From Varroa destructor (lineage: Eukaryota > Arthropoda > Arachnida > Mesostigmata > Varroidae), in assembly GCF_002443255.2 (NCBI RefSeq), contig NW_019211454.1, positions 57,872,608 through 57,936,607 of the forward strand: a stretch of DNA of 64,000 nt. Reading direction: 5' to 3'. Shown here piece by piece: positions 38,951 through 50,880 of this stretch. The notes under the pieces are model-generated. The model was not told the origin of the DNA. It made no database searches and saw nothing but the letters and a program-made list of their open reading frames with translations. The first letter of the stretch is position 1. Every line of letters starts with the position of its first letter. Position numbers and translations under genes: made by a program.

Positions 38951-40442
38951 TGTACCTCAGCTATAGCTGAAACAAACTTTCCTGTCTCTCAGTTTTTCTT
39001 TACAGCCGGTAGGCGTTCTGCGACTTTGTGGCAAATGTCCACACGATTGTTATCGTAACTTGTCCTTTTGATAATTAGAAGGTATGTCAAATAGTAGGCG
39101 CGCCAGTAATCAGTTTATTTTATGGACAAAAGTTTCCTCTGTTTGGCCCAATAGGGCGTTTCTGCTAAATGTACAGCCCTTATCAGTCCTCGAAGCCTAT
39201 TAGCAATTTTGGCTCTTTGACATGTTGTGCTGTTGTGAAATCCAGCTGACAAAGTGGCTTCCTGAATTTATCGTGATAATTTTTCCACTAATGATCTACC
39301 ACATGAAAAATTGGCAAAATAGAAAAAACGTTAGTGGTAATAGACGAATTCTCCTGAGATTTCGCTAAATAGGGATCGAGTCGAACATTTTTTGCTGATG
39401 CCACTGCCTCCGCTTCAATGTCTGTTGTAGATGATCTTTTCATAGTAAACCTCATTTAGGTTGGTCGTGCGGTCACGAGCTTTAAAAATAAAAATGCATA
39501 GAAGGGTTTTGTATTCTATTTGTGTAGAAATCAGTGTAGTTGTTGCTATCTATTCACAAGCGTAAACTACAATCTGTATCATAATCATGCTGCAGTTTAA
39601 CCTGTCAATTTATCTAATTTGCATGGGTATATTCTTTCGAAATAACTTGATGCTGTCTGACGCTCTAATTTTGTTTTTATTTCCTTTTTATTCTACTGCG
39701 TATGGTCACGTTTGAAAAAGCGGATGCTAGCGATCGAACGCCTTGCTAAAGATACATGTAGACCGGTACATCTTTCCCAACGTGCCTGTCGACACCGTCA
39801 TCGTAAGTCTTACTCGCGCTCTGTATCTCTCTCCCCCTGCTTTTCTTCGAGAACAGAAGTTCTCCTGTGGCAGATTTCGGAGTATAGTGTGCACTTTGCT
39901 TCGAAACTTTCTAGGAACCGTGGGCGCGAATCAGCCAAGCAAAGAAAGCAGCCAACTATGGATAAACAAGCAAGTGACCATCTCAGAAAACGACAAACGG
40001 CCGCACGAAAGTGGTTTGAAAGCCTCGTAGGGCGGCGACGTAGTCCATGCAGCGCAGACTAGATGATATACCTCGGGCTATCTGGCAGTATTTGGCGGTC
40101 ACTGAACGCGTATTACCATCCCTACGAACCATTCCGGCTTAGCCGGGCCTCGAAGATAACGAGGCTAGTACAAGTGCGACGAGGATAATAGCGCTACGCT
40201 TGGTTCAAGACAAAACGGCTCGCTTATTCGGACGGGGTTAAAATATACTGAGAAGCAGATGCAGCCGTTTGTGCAACTAAAAACAGGGCCGTTGTTTCGT
40301 TCTGTCCCTTTCCCGTATTTTTCAACCTTTAGCCGTGAATCGTCTCATTATTTATAGTGTGCAGTACAATGTCGAAACGTATTGTGCAGTGTCGACGGGT
40401 TTCGTGGTTTGCCTATGCGCAGCGGGGACGCACACTTGCACT

Positions 40443-40459
40443 TGTGTGTGTGTGTGTGT
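40443..40459. repeat. (TG)8 microsatellite
   Basis: Uninterrupted TG run. Confidence 0.9.
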
Positions 40460-41686
40460 TGCTTGGGGAAAATATACGCTAACTGGTCGGGAGATAAATT
40501 GGTCTAATGCCAGATGCGGTCCGGAAACGGGAAATAGTCAAGTCAGAATCAGATAAAGGATAAAGCAGCCAGAAAAAAGGCGGAAAATGTGCGATCACCT
40601 TAAAACATACTAGTAATATTATAACCTTAATTCGCCATTTAATTCAGCAGTTGAATGAGGTCGACATTAAAAATGATATGTACACTATGTGTGCACGTTT
40701 TGTATTGATTACACATAACAGTACGTCTTATCGAAGGTGGTAACTTCCTATTGTTCATGTAGCAACGTTTTGATTATATAACATACGCTAAAAAGCTGGC
40801 AGGAGACTTATTTTGAAGAGACATCTACCCGATCTTGATTGGCTCAGGGAGATCAGCTGTGGGTGGCCCATTTGGGAAAGGTCCCATGATTGGACACCAA
40901 GATTTAGTTAGACGTTAATCAGGTTAAGTGCTACATTGTAAGTTATGAACATGTAGTCTGCTGCGAACGACGAGAGTAGCTCTTAAAACGACAATATAAA
41001 CTTAAGACATGGATTCATGGGCTGTGTAAAGATAGTGGATACTATATAATTATAGCGACTATAACATAAGGTAATACTACTCATAATTCTTGTCGACTGA
41101 GCAGCTTGGAGGTAAAATAAAAAAAACAATATCAGAAGTGTATATATATGGTTGGTTAAATGGCCTTCATACTGCGCTTTGGTTGTGCCGTTGATTCCCG
41201 CATTTCTCAGAACCAGAATAAAATAGAACACAAAGCCGCATAAAGTCTAAATAACACTATACTAGAATCAACTGGCGTTTGTCGATACCACTCGTGAATA
41301 AATTTGTAGATCTGACGCTGACGTTCACGGTATAGCTGGTAATCAGCCGTTGAAATGAAACAATCGAGGAATTCGGTTATTTATTACCAATATGTAATGA
41401 TTCATACGCTACCCCATTTTCAACGTATTTTGTTAAAAAATCCCTACTTACTCCTATTAAAAAGGATAAAGAACGTTTTCGATCGCAAGATGACGATTTT
41501 CATTGTTATTTGGCACTGAGGCATTTAGCCTAATGTATTTACCCTTATAGTTTCATTCCAGGAACACCTCAGCCGTTCCTGCTTAAGTGAATGAACGCCG
41601 CTAGCGACTGCCTTTCTGCTTGAAACGATATCACTTAAACATGTATAAGGACACAAATGTATTTCTACTGTAACATATCAGTCCGC

Positions 41687-41694
41687 TATAAAAG
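41687..41694 (+). promoter_or_regulatory. TATA-box-like TATAAAAG
   Basis: Lies in CGCTATAAAAGCG (41684-41696), the same 13-mer as at 31671-31683. No strict initiator at the expected distance. The following 300 bases are moderately GC-rich, with short frames only. Confidence 0.22.
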
Positions 41695-43920
41695 CGAAAC
41701 GTAGACTTGACGGCGTTCTTGCAATGTATCCCATCATCGTTGCTATCACTTAGACCACAATCAATGGCTAATCCAGCCCGTGGCTAGCATCTACAAGACG
41801 TTCCTCTATGGGAACGCGTCACGCCAAGGGCAAAGTCCCTCCGATTGGAATTCATAAACTTATCGACTGCAACATCAATAACAGCCACAGCGAGAATTAC
41901 CGCAGCAGACACAACCAGCAACCTCTGGCTTTGATAGCGTTGAAAACGCGCTTTGAGACCGTTTGTACTATTCGAGTCATTAAGGATCACGCTTTTGCTT
42001 GGTCCAGCCTTTGACCCACACCAAGAAGATCACAATGTGTACTAAAATAATAACTAGATGAACTTCTTTCGTGTGTATAGCTCTCAACGCGTTGAAAGAG
42101 TAGAATATTATATATAAACGGTTTTTTATATTTGTTAAACTTGCGCTTACTTGTTACAGAAACGATCAGTTCAGTCTATGAATTGCAAACATTGTATATT
42201 TAATGATCTACTGGCTATCACATAGTCGGTAAATTCTTTTATATATATGTATATATACAATTTGATTTCTCTCTGAGCGAAGACACTAACCGTTGTATGG
42301 TATGATGCGTGATCACCAAGATATACATTTATAAAATTATCATATAGCTATTACTATCATGTACGTACATATGAGTCAAGGGGTGATGAATTGGAGATAC
42401 ACGGCATCGCCTGTTTTGGTAGCAATCCAACCCATATTTCTTCTAACTCGTCGAATTGAATTGCCATCGCACCGTGCCCTTGTGGCAATCGCGTCATTGT
42501 CATCGTCTGCGAAGATGTCTCGACTGAGCTCCTCCTTTGCCACAACCCTACTTGCGCCCGGCCCATGAAGGGGGTGACCATACGCGCCTTCAGAATGTCT
42601 TCAGAACGAAAGGGGTTCGGATGGCGGTTCGCTGTCCGGGTGCGTGGCTGCTGTAGCGGCAAGAGAGTTCCCACTTCCCATTTGGGCTTCCAGGCCATTT
42701 AACTCCCACCCGGCTTTGCCTGCAGCACATCTCCGTTAGCCACATCGCCTTAACAGCCTCGACTTTGCAATATTCCCTGCCTGACTGCCTGCCACCCTCC
42801 CATCGGTTCCATCTTCTCGCTCTTCCCTGTCCTTGTGGACAACTAACTCAACATCTGAAGGGTCTTTCGATGGACCAGTGCACCAGCTTTGTCCAAAGCT
42901 CCAGCACGGCCCGACATGTGTATCACCCAATACTTTACAGTCGCCAAGCAGTTCTTTATGGAAGCCTCAAGAGATTCAGCCACACATAGACTTCAGTGTT
43001 GTACATGCCTCATAATGCGCTATGAACGCGCAGTTCAATCGACTGTCTAGCCGCTTCAGCAGTGCAGTAACGGTAGCACCGTAGACGGGTACCCCGACGG
43101 CCACTACCTTGGGGAACCCCCAAGAGTGCTTTATTCCGTGTGCGGTTTTTCTCCTCCGCACGCTCATTCGTTCATGTAGCCTACCGCCCATTCGGAGCTC
43201 ATTTTCCCGTATGCTCAGAAAGCTCAGAGCGTTTATAAATAGGGGCGGGCGAATCGCAAAGGGTACATATGTAGAAATGCAAAATTCGGGGCAAACGAAG
43301 CGGGCGAGAGTGGATAATGTGTGTGAGCTGCGACGTCTCATATTCCCCAACCCCTTGCCCTATATAACTTCTAGCTTTATCCGTTCCTAAAACATATCGG
43401 GAGCTGGAGGACGCTGCTGAGCTTCGTTCGTCTGGAGGAGGCCTCGTATAAATTGAATTTGTTCCCCTTCATAGAACGGACAACGAAGAATCCAGCCGAC
43501 TGCGCTAGCCAAAGAGGGAGATTCACAAAAATGAACTAGGGGGTCTAAGGCGTATAGAATAAGAACCACCTGACGGGGGACAGGTTAGAGTCGCAGAACA
43601 GCAGAGTACAGCGGCATGTTTAGTATTGCTGGTTGTAAGTGTGCCCATGTGATGAGGAGCAGTGGCAAGTTGAGCGAGTAGAACTACGAAAGGTGTGAGG
43701 CAAACGGCAAAACAGGCAAATGGGAAAACCGATCTGGGAAACCGGCTTTTAGAAACTGCAAGCAGAATCGACGAAATACATGGATCCGCGCGGAGCGGGG
43801 CAAAAACGAATAGTCGGGGCCTTAAAAAGAGAAAGAAATAATACTGAGTGCGACTGGTGCGTGCATTATAGAGAGACACCAAAAGCTCTGGAGACTCAAA
43901 CTAACAGCGACATTATCGGG

Positions 43921-43951
43921 GGGAGGAGGAGGAGGAGGAGGAGGGGGAGAG
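43921..43951. repeat. GGA trinucleotide run
   Basis: (GGA)7 followed by GGGGGAGAGGG. Pure purine on the + strand. Confidence 0.9.
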
Positions 43952-44876
43952 GGTCACTTTATTCACATTACCTATTTGAAGCTGGGACCATGAGCATGAA
44001 GGGGGCAGGACGGTGCTAAAAGGTAGGAAAAAAGGGGTTTTAGGCAGAATAGTCTTTTCCTCTTCTCTTTCCTTTTCCTTCGGAAAGATAGCTAGCATCG
44101 TAGTGACGTCGTTCCAACCGTTGGTCTGAACGTCATAGCGGTGCGGTAACGGCGTAAACCGATTGCGCAGACTTCGCGATATCTAAACAATGATATTCAT
44201 TGTGCGACTGCCGCAGATAGATGCGTCTCTACAGCGCTACGTTCTTATATATTATAAGCAGATGTGATAAGTTATGTTCCAACTGCAATATTTGATTAAC
44301 TTTTAATGAAGTTACTGCATAGGTCTGACGTTTTTCTTCTATGTTAATTACCTGAATTTCGTTCCCAGATGTATTTTCACATGCGGTTGTTTCGTAGATG
44401 CAGTAAAAGCTTGTGAGTCAAGTAAAACAGTCATAAAGTAACCACAAAAATTTAAATTCTATAGGTTGACTTTAGACAGTGCGCTTGCTCTGTTTCATAC
44501 CAAAAACATGGTCAACTAAAAAGCTATCTACTAAAGCTAACGCGTTTTTGGATATCTTATTACTGGCAACGACAGCGTAGAATGTCTTGGAAAATGTCAC
44601 AGCGGAGATGGAGAAACGAATTTGGATAATAGTTCGATTAGGACGAAAGCGCCTGCAGCCAGGGTCGATAAGATTAGACGACGCCAACATGGAGGACGTA
44701 AGAAGGATAAAGGCAATGATACAGTTACACACAACTCTGATGGATGGCCAGATGGGTATAGGACTTGATCACGTGCAACTAGACATCAAGTAATTGATTA
44801 GAAACGCCGCTGTATAAACTAAACTGGGATGCTTTTACGGTCCATTAAATGCCGTCTATAATATAAAGCACCGTTA

Positions 44877-44897
44877 ACACACACACACACACACACA
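44877..44897. repeat. (AC)10 microsatellite
   Basis: Uninterrupted AC run. Confidence 0.95.
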
Positions 44898-45332
44898 TAC
44901 TGATATAAACATAGGGGAGGCTACGCAGACAGATAAACAAACACAACACGAACTAGCTGCACTGCCACTTATCTCTTAAACGTATTAGCCAAAGTGACGA
45001 AACAATTATCATTAAGGATGTGCGTGCGGGTAAATAGTGTGCCGTGCATATACAACATATATTCAATAATAGACATTGTACTATAAAAAGAAGATAGATT
45101 ATTGATAATAAACGAACGCCAACTTCCATGTGGACACGTCAAACGAGTGGATGATGATGATGTGCCCACACTGAAATGAGGAACAGCCACAGATTCTTCA
45201 GTCAACGCTCATTTATGTATTTATTCATCGCAGCGTTTTCACGTCGTATTTGTCTTGCGACCCCCCGCCTCACTCCCCGGGGTCGGACAGGTCCTCCCTT
45301 TTGCGTGACTTCATGTAATAATTGCGCCCTAC

Positions 45333-45353
45333 ATATATATATATATATATATA
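45333..45353. repeat. (AT)10 microsatellite
   Basis: Uninterrupted AT run. Confidence 0.95.
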
Positions 45354-48300
45354 CTGCTGCTCAGAACGGGACTAACCGAAATGGGGTCGTCTGGCCATCA
45401 CCTGCTGTGGCTGTCATTAATATGAATACAAAATGCCAAGGATGTGGTTATCCGTGTAGATATAAGCAATGATTCGTGATGATTTGATCGCCTAATAACG
45501 GGAGCTGTGACAGTAATAACAGTATATAATAAAAGAACGTTCGAGTTTATTCTCTGTTCGAGGCAGTGTCGTGGACAAGGTGTCTGAGCGAGTTAGCAGT
45601 AAACATTCAGCGTATCCATTACTAACAATAATTTCATGCATCAAAAATTGATAGAATTGTTTAGTCTTTGATAGTAATTAAATAAGGGGGTAATCAGACA
45701 AAAGAGTATTATTGTAGCCGGAATAGCTGGGAGTGTCGCCGCCACAAATACTAAATATATTTGTTCCCGGTAAATGACAACGACAAACATAAAAAAAAAA
45801 ATGAAGAACATTAATAATACTGTTAATAGAAAACATTTCTCTCCATCTAGAAATGGCATGTCATAGTCACTAGACGACATGGTTGTCATTGCCCATCGTG
45901 CATTTCCCTATATGTATGCAATCGACATCCACACACAGAGACGCACAGGAGCTACTACGTGCATCTACAGCGTGTATTGTGATTAATGTTGCTGAGGTCC
46001 ACTCGCCGGTTACATTATTGAGTGCATTAATTCAATTATGATGATAGAGATGATGCTGGTCATTATTTTTATATTAAGGGCAGACGGGCTACGAACGAAG
46101 GGATCGCAGCCTCCGGCAACACCGGCATCGCACCCCTCGACGAAATTATTTTAGTAGCTGTAACAATAACCCTAGAAGCAGTGACAATAAAAGTAATAAA
46201 TTTCGGTGATTCTCTATCGATTAGATTTCCATTTGAATCTCAGGTCTTACAACCGATGTCCCCCGCAGCTCCTCGACCCATAAGTCTCTGATAATTCACA
46301 TCGAGGGGCTGCTACTGATGTCGGCGTGTGGAGTTGCTTCACTTTTCGGAGTACTACAGTGGGGAACGGGGTGGACTAATATTGGTAATGGTGCCCCTTT
46401 GTCCATCTACTTGTCCCATCTCGCTTCATCTTAATAGTATAGTATAATGTCATTGATGTCAGTCTCCGTTGTTGTTACCACTGCCAGCGTGGCAGTGCTG
46501 CGCTGTGCGCTATTGTTGATTTCGGAGAAGCGTTCACTACGAAACGAGTTGACTATTTCGTTTATCTCTTTGGCATATATGTGTACGTTGTCAGTACTTC
46601 GAATACTTACGTGCAGTGAAAAAAACAAGTTATGCTGTGAGTTTAGTGAATACGATGGACGCAAAAGACGCATGGAGCATCTGGAGCGATATGTGTCTTT
46701 GAATCATTTGATTGGTTTGCTTCTGCTTACATACCTATGAAAATTATATTTACAAAAGTAGAACGGGGCTTGTGGTGAAATAACCCCAATCTATTTAACT
46801 TCCCACCTCGCCGGACCGATTGCTGGACAAAAAAATACGCTTGGACTATCTCAGCTTGCCTCGTACCAGGGTACGATACGTACGAATAGGATCAGAGATT
46901 TGTCTAATCCTATTAGTGCCAATTTGAAGACTCTTTGAGTCGCTAAACTGTACGCTGTTCCCAAAACGTCCTCATAGCGACATTACGACAGGTTATCATT
47001 ACAAGAAAAAAAGTAAAAAGCTTTTCTTCTATGTAGCGAGGAATTCTGTCCTAGCTAACAACTAGCTCCCCACGTCTATGGTCGAGTTGTAGTGGAATTG
47101 GCGTACGCCTATAGAAGGACACGCCGTACACTCGGGTATAAGGTTCTTCACAGACTTTGACGAGCACACGCACATGTTCTCTCTGCTCATGTCCGCTCTG
47201 CTTTTATTGACCATGTGAAACTCTGATGATGCTGTATAGGGCTAAATGGCGGCCGATCTTGCTTGTGGGCGCAAACTCGTGACAGAGGAAAGGGGAAGGA
47301 GTTGTTTGTGATTCATAATTGAATATTAATGGAATAGATGATATATGGATTTGTGCGTTGGGTTTTTCGTTGAGGAGGGCTCTTATTATCACGATTATTA
47401 TTATTACAACCGCAGTCGGCACATCCTTCTGCTGCTACCGTTTCGTCCATACACTACTAGTAGGACTAGTAAATATTATTATTGCTAATTGAAGGCAGCT
47501 GATGGAAAGGACCAGATAGGCTGTCAAATAAATAAAAAACGAAGTAATAGGCAGGCCAACAGTCGAGGGGTGACCTTTTTTTTTATGTATTCAACATATA
47601 ATCACGTGCTCTTGTTTAGGTAAATGCAAGTCGGCAAATATCGTCATCATGCTCATAAGAATACAATGGACCGGCTTCTGTCTGCTTCTTCTGGAGGTGT
47701 GGTGCTTCTTTCAATGAAAGTACAACTTTAAATGAGATACTTTTTTGAACGTTAAGATTCGTGCACGAACCGAAGATCATCTGCGCTGCGATACTTACGA
47801 ACAACTCACTCCTAATTTAAATATTCACAGCACTCTGCGTAATTTCGAAATTAAACCCAACGATTCCTTCGAATGTTTCTATCGTGCCACCGTCCATTAA
47901 GTCATTCTAAAAACTCCCTATCCAGCGTAATAAATAACGATGAAACATATAGCTGACATGTAATAAACACAAATTAATTAAAATACTTATTATTTTTGCG
48001 TCACTTTTATAAGTGTGTTATTCATTAGTCTGCGAGCGATAAGATAGTTCTAGCCGGCGTTTGCTGTACAGTCATTTTTCTACCCACAGCCCACCCATTA
48101 TTACGGTTTTGTATATTTGTATACATTCTCTCGATTTAGCGTGAGAATACGATAACTGTTAGAAAACATATAGAGATTATATTATAACAATCGAATTTAT
48201 TAAGCCGCTCCTCGAAAGCAAGATAAATAGAAGCGACAGCGCCACATATTATTTTATTACTCTTGATCAGATGCGGTATATCATATCGCCGATGCAATTC

Positions 48301-49802
48301 TCTTATTATTAATAAGACTAACAATAAATAATAGTAGTAGTTATAATAGTAATTTATTTATCAAGGCACGATCAATTATCAAGAAACGATGTTTTCGAAG
48401 GTCGGAGGCTTTTGCCAAAGCGAAATGTTGAAATTATCTAGCCCCTGTGCCTCTGACTCCGGTGGGGCAATAGTATTGTCGACTGCAGCGCTCGACGACT
48501 ACTTCTGCTGTAGCAGATATCGTTTCAATAACAGAGGCCGATTGAACTACCGTACCAACTAACGTTCTTCGGCCATTAAATCAACAGAAAATCGTGGGCT
48601 GTTTCAGCTTGGCGCTCGTACTTGGACCACTATTACTCTTATTAGTAATATGACTACCATTAGCACCCCATTTTACCCCTCTCGCTGCTCTCTCCCCACT
48701 TTGTCTAGCATCATTTTTCTTATTACTTCTAGTTCTGCTAGGTTGGAAAGCGAGGATTACCGCCATTTGCACTATTATTTATTTGACTTATTTTTCCTTT
48801 TTCGTAAAAATACCGCCACCGGTCAGCCAATACTAGTGATTGATTTATGTGACAGCATAGGCGTATATAAATAAGAACTCAATGTAATCGTCGCTCAATT
48901 TATAAGCTTGAGGGCGTATGATGATAGCGTTATATGGTATACATCAAGGTCACCACCGCTCGATTCCTTATTATATGCGCGATTTTGGAGTCTTTTTAAA
49001 ACTATAATTCTAGCTAGAATAACACAATCTCATATGGGACACTAATGGATCGAGAACTTACCAAAGATATAACATGACCCGTAACATGATGTCGGCTGAG
49101 GAATAAGTTAGGACACTATACAAGTGATACACGAATTTGTGCTTGATATCGATCATGACATAGGCCGACCATAGTTTGAATTGTGTAGCTTCAAACTACG
49201 CTAGCGTGGATATTATCACTGGGCACTTCTTAACCAAATTTGCTCATTTTGCTCACTGATTGATGAAGTCCATGCCACTTGTCCGTCCATCTTAGGATAA
49301 GACAACTAAGGACTAAAAGTTCTTATCTTTTCGGTAAAACCTGTGGTGAACTCTCGAATGATACTTGGCGGTGTGTGATCGAAGAGCAGTTTTACAGCTG
49401 GCTTAATTATTTGTCCTTCAGGATTTGGCAACAAAACTTGGCGTTAATAGTGGTTCTTTCATTATAGTTCATCTCATTGACTAATATTCACAATATGTAA
49501 GTGTCTGCATAAAGTCCTCGAGTAGTTCTGCACAAACGCCTGGATTTCTTTTGTGTCCTATGTAAATATACGCAAAACAGTCCGTTGAATAGCGTAGGTT
49601 CACTTGTTGGACGTAGTGGGGTTGTTGTTAACATAGTTAATTACCGTACTGCCACTGGTATATATGCCACTGCAAGACCTATACATATATAGGATGACGC
49701 ATATATTCCTTATGATTTATTTCTTAAGACTGTGTCTAAACAGATATTTAAACCAATTTTTCTTTCAGTATTACTTCTGACGACCATGTTTGTTCAGTAT
49801 AA

Positions 49803-49816
49803 CCGCCATCTAGCGG
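49803..49816 (-). promoter_or_regulatory. CTCF-like motif
   Basis: On the minus strand it reads CCGCTAGATGGCGG, against the CTCF consensus CCASYAGRKGGCRS (13 of 14). About two perfect 11-base cores are expected by chance in a window this size, so the match alone is weak. Confidence 0.25.
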
Positions 49817-50092
49817 AATAACAACTTCGATTTAGTGTCAAAACGACTCACTAATCACTTCCGTAATATTCCTTCCTTAATCCGCGGATAACTTTTTAAT
49901 AGGGACCTTGCTATTAGCGATATTGATGAATACCAACTTGTTGAAATATCGCTCAAATGTGCTACAATCTTGCGAAAATTGTTAAAAAAAAAACAGGTAA
50001 AAAATGCAAAAAGTCTTATTCAGGTCCGCCAATTGCTAATTGATATTTTTTCTTCCAAAATGGCTATTAATTTCTATATAGGAAATCCAGGT

Positions 50093-50107
50093 GGGTCAAA
50101 ATGACCT
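50093..50107. promoter_or_regulatory. palindromic nuclear-receptor-type element (IR3)
   Basis: GGGTCA-AAA-TGACCT: two RGGTCA half-sites as an inverted repeat with a three-base spacer. Both half-sites are perfect to consensus. This is the arrangement bound by steroid and estrogen-related receptors; the classical ecdysone element has a one-base spacer. Function here is inferred from the motif only. Confidence 0.3.
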
Positions 50108-50465
50108 TTATGATGAATTTCTGAGCCCTTCAAACTTAAGCTCTATTAGGGTCTTTTAGTTTGCCTCATGGAAATCATCCTGAAATTTCTAAAAAAATTG
50201 GAAATAGCATAGACCATCAATTTCGAGCAAAGAAGTCTAAAAAGTGCTATACCCAGCACGAAGGGATTGAGTAACAGCTGATCCGTGTTCAAATTCTGGA
50301 AACAACACACGTCTTTCGCCATGATAAGTTTGTTATTTTACTCTAGGAGGAACTGGTTTTCTTGTGGTACCACGAGTAAAGGTGTAGTGAACGTATGTCC
50401 GCTAAGACAAACGGCTCGTTATAGCTTTAACGCACTACCTTGTATATGTATAAATATAAATATAA

Positions 50466-50468
<3 letters not shown>

Positions 50469-50519
<51 letters not shown>
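50469..50519. repeat. (TA)25 microsatellite
   Basis: 51 bases of TA with a single TACATA interruption near the 3' end. Confidence 0.97.
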
Positions 50520-50763
50520 GATGTTATGTCTAGTCTGCCATTGTACAGTTCGTCTGGTAGTGCTTTAAAGTTAGCAGGATTGGCTTATGGTACTGCTTGG
50601 CTGGCTCGACATGATTGTAACAGCGGCTTGTCCTCTGCTGGCGATTTCCCGTCGGTCGTCAACATCCCTAAATTCTTCCCGCCCCCGAAGTCTCCCGCAC
50701 TCGCAGCATCTACAACTAAGCGTTAACAATGACAGCCAAATTGGACCCTACACATACAACAAG

Positions 50764-50880
50764 CTCAATGAAGGGGAGAGAGAACGCCTCGGAATTGCCG
50801 AGAGAGAAGGCGAAGAGGAACGAAAAAGAGGAAAAGAGAGAACACGCAAAATAGGGAAACCGACTAGAGAAGGAATGAGG
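50764..50880. repeat. purine-rich low-complexity tract
   Basis: GAGA/GAAGG/AAAGAG-type purine run on the + strand. It generates a Ser/Phe-rich frame on the minus strand that should not be taken as a gene. Confidence 0.75.

Larger units (their letters stand above)
31810..41683. other. non-coding stretch, no confident gene
   Basis: Includes the coiled-coil-like open segment at 32.9 kb (see findings), a GC-rich, frame-rich block at 35.2-36.5 kb with a TATAAAAGG box at 36077, a CTCF-like motif at 36611, an 11-base C tract, and an 11-base G tract. The rest is AT-rich and featureless by eye. Confidence 0.55.
41697..50468. other. non-coding stretch, no gene seen
   Basis: Mostly AT-rich. It contains a GGA run (43.92 kb), an AC repeat (44.88 kb), an AT repeat (45.33 kb), a CTCF-like motif (49803) and a palindromic nuclear-receptor-type site (50093). 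Frames of up to about 124 codons at 42.4-43.9 kb lie in the more GC-rich part and resemble no known family. Confidence 0.55.
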
